Below, piece after piece: positions 59,883-64,000 of a DNA stretch of 64,000 nt. A model generated the notes under the pieces. It was not told the origin of the DNA. It worked only from the letters and a program-made list of their open reading frames with translations, and searched no databases. Source of the stretch: Bradyrhizobium sp. ISRA430. Its GTDB lineage: Bacteria; Pseudomonadota; Alphaproteobacteria; Rhizobiales; Xanthobacteraceae. A program made the position numbers and the translations under genes. The stretch lies in the NCBI RefSeq assembly GCF_029909975.1, contig NZ_CP094516.1, forward strand, positions 5,022,001 through 5,086,000, read 5' to 3'. Within the stretch, counting starts at the first letter, position 1, and the number at the start of each line of letters is the position of its first letter.

Positions 59883-62341
59883 GGCGCGCGCTGTGGGTCC
59901 TCGCGGTGCTCCTGAGCCATTGGCGGCGGCACAAGATGCAGTTCGCGACGCTGCTGATCGGGCTGATCGCGGCGACCGCGTTGTGGAGCGGCGTGCAGGC
60001 CATCAACCAGCAGGCCCGTAACGCCTATGATCGCGCGGCGGCGACCTTCGGCGGCGTGCGCATGGCGATGCTGGTCGCGCCGAACGCCGCGACCTTCTCG
60101 CAAGACCTGTTCGTCAAGCTGAGGCGGGCCGGCTGGCCGGTCTCGCCGGTGCTCGAAGGCCGCGTCCAGCTCAACGGGCATTCGTTGCGCCTGCTCGGCA
60201 TCGAGCCGGTGACGCTGCCGGCCGATGTCGGCAACGCGCCGCGCCTCGGTGCTGCGGATTTGACGCGCTTCGTCGCGCCGCCAGGACAAACGCTGGTCGC
60301 ACAGGAGACGCTGACCGATTTGCAGGAGCAGGAAGGGACGGCTCCGCCGATCAGCAGCGGCGCAAAGCTGCCGCCGCTGCATGTGCAGCCTCAGCTCGTG
60401 CCTGATGTGCTGGTGGTCGACATCGGCGTGGCGCAGCGGCTTCTGAACAAGCCGGGCCAGGTATCGCGGCTCCTGATCGGCAAGCCGAAGGGCACGCCGG
60501 CGCCGCTTCAAAGCGTCGTCGGCGACAAGCTGCAGCGCGTCGAGGCGACTGCGGAGACCGAGCTGGAGCGTCTGACCGACAGTTTCCATCTCAACCTCAC
60601 CGCGTTTGGCCTACTGTCGTTCTTCGTCGGCCTCTTCATCGTCAACTCGGCCGTTGGCCTCGCCTTCGAGCAGCGGCTGCCAATGCTGCGCACCCTGCGC
60701 GCCTGCGGCGCCTCGGCGCGGCTCGTCAACACGGTGCTGGTGCTCGAGCTGGTGGTGCTGGCGCTGATCGCGGGCCTGATCGGGCTCGTCTGCGGCTATT
60801 TCATCGCGGCCGCACTGCTGCCCGATGTCGCGGCGTCGCTGCGCGGGCTCTATGGTGCGCAGATTCCGGGACAGCTCACGCTACATGCCGAGTGGTGGTT
60901 CGCCGGCATCGGCATCAGCATCGCCGGTGCGATGGTGGCGGCGGCGACCAGCCTGATCAAGGCGATCCGGATGCCGGTGCTGGCGACGGCGCAGCCGCGC
61001 GCCTGGCAGCAGGCACAGCACCGCTGGCTGATCCTGCAAAGCGCCGCCGCCTGTGCCGTGTTCGCGGTCGCGCTGCTCGTGCTTCGCTACGGCGAATCGC
61101 TGATCGCGGGGTTTGGCCTGCTCGCCGCACTAATGCTCGGCGCCGCGCTGATCCTGCCGGCTTTCCTGGAAATCATCCTGCTCGCGGGCCAGCGCCGCGC
61201 GCGCGGACCGCTCGCGCTGTGGTTCTGGGCCGACAGCCGGCAACAGCTCTCCGGACTGTCGCTGGCCTTGATGGCGCTGTTGCTCGCGCTTGCCGTCAAT
61301 GTCGGCGTCTCCACCATGGTGGAAACCTTCAGCCGCACTTTCATCGGCTGGCTCAATGGACGGCTCGCCGCCGACGTCTACATTAGCGCATCCGACAACG
61401 CGCAAGCTATTGCGATCCGGAACTGGCTGAAGGACCGCGGCGAGGTGCAGGCGATCCTGTCGGGCGGGCGCGCCGAGACGCAAGTTCAAGGACAGCCCGT
61501 GGAATTGCTCGGACTGCCCGATCACGCGCTCTATCGCGAGCGCTGGCCGCTCTTGGAAGCCGCGCCACGCGGCTGGACCCGGCTCATACCGGGCAATGCC
61601 GCTTTCATCAGCGAACAATTGAGCCGCCGCCTGAACGTCCGCGTCGGCGATGTGGTCGAGGTCCCGGCGCCGGGCGGCCCCTGGGAGCTCGACATCGTCG
61701 GCATCTATGCCGACTACGGCAATCCCAAGGGGCAGCTCGCCGTGAACGTCGCGGCGCTGATCCGGCAGTTTCCGCAGACGCCGCAGACGCGGATCGGGCT
61801 CATTGTCCCGCGCGAACAAATCCCCTCGCTGAACGCAGCATTGCAGCAGCAGTTCTCGCTCGACGACCGCAGCGTCGCCGACCAGGCCACGGTGAAGGCG
61901 GAATCGATCCGCATCTTCAACCGGACCTTCGCGGTCACCTCCGCGCTGAACGCCTTTACGCTCGGCGTCGCCGGAATCGCACTGCTGACCAGCCTGCTGA
62001 CGCTGGCGAACTCGCGCCTGCCGCAGCTCGCGCCGCTCTGGGCGATCGGCATCACGCGACCACGGCTCGCCGCGATCGAGCTGACCAAGACGCTGTCGGT
62101 CTCGCTGTTCACCGCGCTCCTGGCACTGCCGCTCGGGCTGGTGGTGGCGTGGTGCCTGATCGCAATCGTGAATGTGAAGGCATTCGGCTGGCGGCTGCCG
62201 TTCCACGTATTTCCGCTGCAGCTTCTCGAACTGGTGGCGGTGGCGCTGTTCGCTGCGCTGCTGGCTGCGCTCCTGCCCGTCGCGCGGCTCGCGCGGATGC
62301 AGCCGACCGACCTCGTCAAGGTGTTCGCCAATGAGCGCTGA
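59879..62341 (+). CDS. FtsX-like permease, two-module type (AttF/AttG-like)
   Basis: An 820-residue membrane protein. One N-terminal membrane segment (about 17-40) leads to a periplasmic domain, then a membrane bundle (about 240-330) of FtsX type, then a central pair around 380-430. A second periplasmic domain (about 500-660) and a final FtsX bundle (about 680-810, FAVTSALNAFTLGVAGIALL and ARLARMQPTDLVKVF) follow. Such mechanotransmission permeases move lipoproteins, lipids or peptides, or transmit force. With the ATPase upstream and the lipocalin-like protein downstream (overlap 11 bases) it forms a tight three-gene unit. Confidence 0.9.
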   Translation: MRRALWVLAVLLSHWRRHKMQFATLLIGLIAATALWSGVQAINQQARNAYDRAAATFGGVRMAMLVAPNAATFSQDLFVKLRRAGWPVSPVLEGRVQLNGHSLRLLGIEPVTLPADVGNAPRLGAADLTRFVAPPGQTLVAQETLTDLQEQEGTAPPISSGAKLPPLHVQPQLVPDVLVVDIGVAQRLLNKPGQVSRLLIGKPKGTPAPLQSVVGDKLQRVEATAETELERLTDSFHLNLTAFGLLSFFVGLFIVNSAVGLAFEQRLPMLRTLRACGASARLVNTVLVLELVVLALIAGLIGLVCGYFIAAALLPDVAASLRGLYGAQIPGQLTLHAEWWFAGIGISIAGAMVAAATSLIKAIRMPVLATAQPRAWQQAQHRWLILQSAAACAVFAVALLVLRYGESLIAGFGLLAALMLGAALILPAFLEIILLAGQRRARGPLALWFWADSRQQLSGLSLALMALLLALAVNVGVSTMVETFSRTFIGWLNGRLAADVYISASDNAQAIAIRNWLKDRGEVQAILSGGRAETQVQGQPVELLGLPDHALYRERWPLLEAAPRGWTRLIPGNAAFISEQLSRRLNVRVGDVVEVPAPGGPWELDIVGIYADYGNPKGQLAVNVAALIRQFPQTPQTRIGLIVPREQIPSLNAALQQQFSLDDRSVADQATVKAESIRIFNRTFAVTSALNAFTLGVAGIALLTSLLTLANSRLPQLAPLWAIGITRPRLAAIELTKTLSVSLFTALLALPLGLVVAWCLIAIVNVKAFGWRLPFHVFPLQLLELVAVALFAALLAALLPVARLARMQPTDLVKVFANER

Positions 62342-63413
62342 GATGATCTCGCGGCGCGCCTTCGCCGGTGGCATCGCCGCACTCAGCTTCGCCCGCCGCG
62401 CAGGTGCGCAGGGCTATGCCGGCCTCGGCGATACCGCCGACGGTTTTGCGCCGGTCACGCCCGGAAAAGTGTTCACTTTTCCGGCCGATCACGGCCCGCA
62501 CCCTGAGTTTCGCATCGAGTGGTGGTATCTCACGGCGAACCTCACCGACGGCAGTGGCGCGGCTTGCGGCCTGCAATGGACGCTGTTTCGCCAGGCGACG
62601 CGGCCGGGACTGCAAGAAGAAGGCTGGGCCAATCAGCAGGTGTGGATGGGACACGCCGCCGTGACGCGCGCTGAGACCCATCGCTTCAGCGAGCTGTTTG
62701 CACGCGGCGGTGTCGGGCAGGCCGGCGTCGAAGCAAAACCGTTCATGGCCTGGATCGACGATTGGGAAATGAAGGGCGCCGCGCGCACCGACGATCGGAC
62801 ATTGGCACCGCTGACGCTGAAGGCCTCGGGCACCGATTTCAGCTACGCGCTGACGCTTGAAACTGATCGTCCCGTGGTGCTGCAGGGCTATGCCGGCTAC
62901 AGCCGCAAGTCCGATCGCGGCCAGGCGTCCTACTATTACAGCCAGCCGTTCTTCCGCGCCCGCGGCACGCTCACCATCGACGACAGACCGGTCGACGTTT
63001 CGGGGCAGGCCTGGATGGACCGCGAATGGAGCAGTCAGCCGCTGGCGTCCGACCAGACCGGCTGGGACTGGTTCTCCCTGCATCTGCCTGATGACGAGAA
63101 GCTGATGCTGTATCGCCTGCGCCAGAAGGACGGCCGCGACAACCTGCTCGGCAACTGGATCACGCCGGATGGCCGCTCGGTCGAGATCGCCGCGCCCGGC
63201 AACAGCCTCACGCCACTGGCGATGACCGAGATCGACGGCCGCAAGCTGCCGACCTCTTGGCGCGTGAACCTTCCCGCCCGCGGCCTCGCGATCGAAACCA
63301 CGCCGCTCAACCCGAAGGCCTGGATGGGTACCGGATTCTCCTATTGGGAAGGCCCGATCCGGTTTGCGGGCAGCCACGCGGGAATCGGCTATCTTGAGAT
63401 GACCGGATATTGA
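62331..63413 (+). CDS. Lipocalin-like exported protein (AttH/CrtC family)
   Basis: A 360-residue protein. N-terminus MSAEMISRRAFAGGIAALSF is a Tat-type signal (RRAF). The body carries FPADHGPHPEFRIEWWYLTA (about 49-68), QPFFRARGTLTIDDRPVDVS and GQAWMDREWSSQPL, the hallmark of the AttH/carotenoid 1,2-hydratase-like double-lipocalin family. It is exported and would bind a hydrophobic ligand moved or released by the ABC-FtsX complex encoded just upstream. The same gene order is known in the Agrobacterium attEFGH region. Confidence 0.87.
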   Translation: MSAEMISRRAFAGGIAALSFARRAGAQGYAGLGDTADGFAPVTPGKVFTFPADHGPHPEFRIEWWYLTANLTDGSGAACGLQWTLFRQATRPGLQEEGWANQQVWMGHAAVTRAETHRFSELFARGGVGQAGVEAKPFMAWIDDWEMKGAARTDDRTLAPLTLKASGTDFSYALTLETDRPVVLQGYAGYSRKSDRGQASYYYSQPFFRARGTLTIDDRPVDVSGQAWMDREWSSQPLASDQTGWDWFSLHLPDDEKLMLYRLRQKDGRDNLLGNWITPDGRSVEIAAPGNSLTPLAMTEIDGRKLPTSWRVNLPARGLAIETTPLNPKAWMGTGFSYWEGPIRFAGSHAGIGYLEMTGY

Positions 63414-63438
63414 GACCAGCAACGAGGAAGTGCCTGCA

Positions 63439-63825
63439 ATGTATCATGACACCGCGATCGTGACCTGCCTCGCCGTCGCATTCTACTTCTTCACTTCGAC
63501 GCAGGTCGCGCGTGCCCGCATCCGCTATGGCGTGATGCTGCCGTCGATCTCCGGCAATGCGGATTTCGAGCGCATGTTCCGCATCCAGATGAACACGCTG
63601 GAATGGATGCCGATCTTCCTGCCGTCGCTGTGGCTGTTCGCGATCTATATCAGCGATGTCATCGCGGCGGCGCTCGGCCTCGTCTGGATCCTCGGCCGCA
63701 TCGTCTACTTCGTCGGCTATCGCGAGGCGGTGGCCAAGCGCAGCCCGGGATTCGCGATCCAGGCCTTCGCCTGCATCATCCTCTGGGCGGGCGCGACCGG
63801 CGCCGTGGTGTGGCGGCTGGTGTGA
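63439..63825 (+). CDS. MAPEG family membrane protein
   Basis: A 128-residue protein with four predicted membrane segments. The MAPEG motif RMFRIQMNTLEWMPIFLPSL (about 48-67) includes the FRxxxNxxE-like glutathione-site residues, and GRIVYFVGYREAVAKRSPGF follows. The ATG at 63439 has GAGGAAG nine bases upstream; a GTG at 63430 is too close to that site. Members are glutathione- or lipid-metabolising enzymes; the exact activity is unknown. It follows the AttH-like gene by 25 bases and may share its transcript. Confidence 0.87.
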   Translation: MYHDTAIVTCLAVAFYFFTSTQVARARIRYGVMLPSISGNADFERMFRIQMNTLEWMPIFLPSLWLFAIYISDVIAAALGLVWILGRIVYFVGYREAVAKRSPGFAIQAFACIILWAGATGAVVWRLV

Positions 63826-63856
63826 GGGGCGCTGCGGCAGCAACTCCGATCTCGGC

Positions 63857-64000
63857 CGTCGTCCCGGACAAGCGCAGCGAAGCGGAGCGCTGATCCGGGA
63901 CCCTAACCACAGAATGCGGTTTGGCGAAGATTGGTAACCACGATCTCGCGCCACAACTTCTCCCTGGGGTTATGGGTCCCGGCCTTCGCCGGGACGACAC
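63857..64000. repeat. Composite inverted repeat (GTCGTCCCGG family), copy 3, running to the window edge
   Basis: Left arm GTCGTCCCGGACAAGCGCAG with GATCCGGGACC; inner GCGCCACAACTTC as in copy 2; right arm ATGGGTCCCGGCCTTCGCCG ending GACGACAC at 63999. It looks like a fusion of the 25022-type left end with the 54222-type right end. Confidence 0.8.

Noticed and set aside
62461..62490. CCGGAAAAGTGTTCACTTTTCCGG palindrome resembling the GAGCATGATC repeat core
   Set aside because: It lies inside the AttH-like gene and encodes GKVFTFPADHGPHPEF, a conserved stretch of that family, so the symmetry is probably coincidental rather than an inserted repeat.
1..64000. tRNA, rRNA, prophage, integrase or replication-origin signals
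   Set aside because: None was recognised on reading both strands; no clover-leaf-like CCA ends, no phage structural genes, no integrase other than the single IS5-type transposase.

Overview
The window is high-GC DNA from an alphaproteobacterium of the Bradyrhizobium/Rhodopseudomonas group. The main reasons are a CYP199A-type P450 beside its [2Fe-2S] ferredoxin, many stand-alone solute-binding proteins, a Sox thiosulfate-oxidation cluster, and many palindromic intergenic repeats. The genus is an inference from gene content and repeat style; no rRNA or tRNA gene was seen.

Layout. 0-3 kb: tail of a LivF-type ABC ATPase, a Gfo/Idh/MocA dehydrogenase and a QuiC-type 3-dehydroshikimate dehydratase, translationally coupled. 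3.2-7.1 kb: a branched-chain-type binding protein, a type II NADH dehydrogenase, and an IS5-type element inserted in a palindromic repeat. 7.1-13.6 kb: an aromatic-acid block with a binding protein, ferredoxin, CYP199A P450, MarR regulator, feruloyl-CoA synthetase-like ligase and a second MarR regulator, with a clear palindromic operator between the last two. 13.7-24.8 kb: a nitrogen-scavenging block. It has allophanate hydrolase (atzF) facing a long minus-strand array: binding protein, two permeases, a double ATPase, atzG, atzE, atzH and a GntR regulator. Both arms start with near-consensus sigma-54 promoters (13706-13721 and 24819-24833), which ties them to nitrogen limitation. No ring-opening enzyme (AtzD or biuretase) is present in the window.

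25-33 kb: an orphan UgpB-like binding protein, then a signalling set: a TRAP binding protein with an apparent internal deletion, a membrane histidine kinase, a receiver-DUF3369-kinase hybrid, an OmpR-type regulator and an ECF-like sigma factor. 33-37.5 kb: a CcdA/redoxin pair, a membrane protein with an internal duplication, an L,D-transpeptidase broken by an amber codon in its signal peptide, and an AapJ-like binding protein. 37.8-47.7 kb: two acyl-CoA dehydrogenases, a carboxymuconolactone-decarboxylase-like protein, a VOC protein, two MFS carriers, an S9 peptidase and a DUF938 methyltransferase-like protein.

47.9-54 kb: soxX-Y-Z-A-K-B, a DsrE-like gene, and a persulfide dioxygenase-rhodanese fusion; soxCD are absent from the window. 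54-64 kb: two MFS carriers around a D-aminoacylase-type amidohydrolase, an ABC-FtsX-lipocalin operon resembling the Agrobacterium att genes, and a MAPEG protein. At least eight families of palindromic repeats fill the intergenic spaces. One related element lies in frame inside the double ABC ATPase, where it encodes the linker between the two nucleotide-binding domains.
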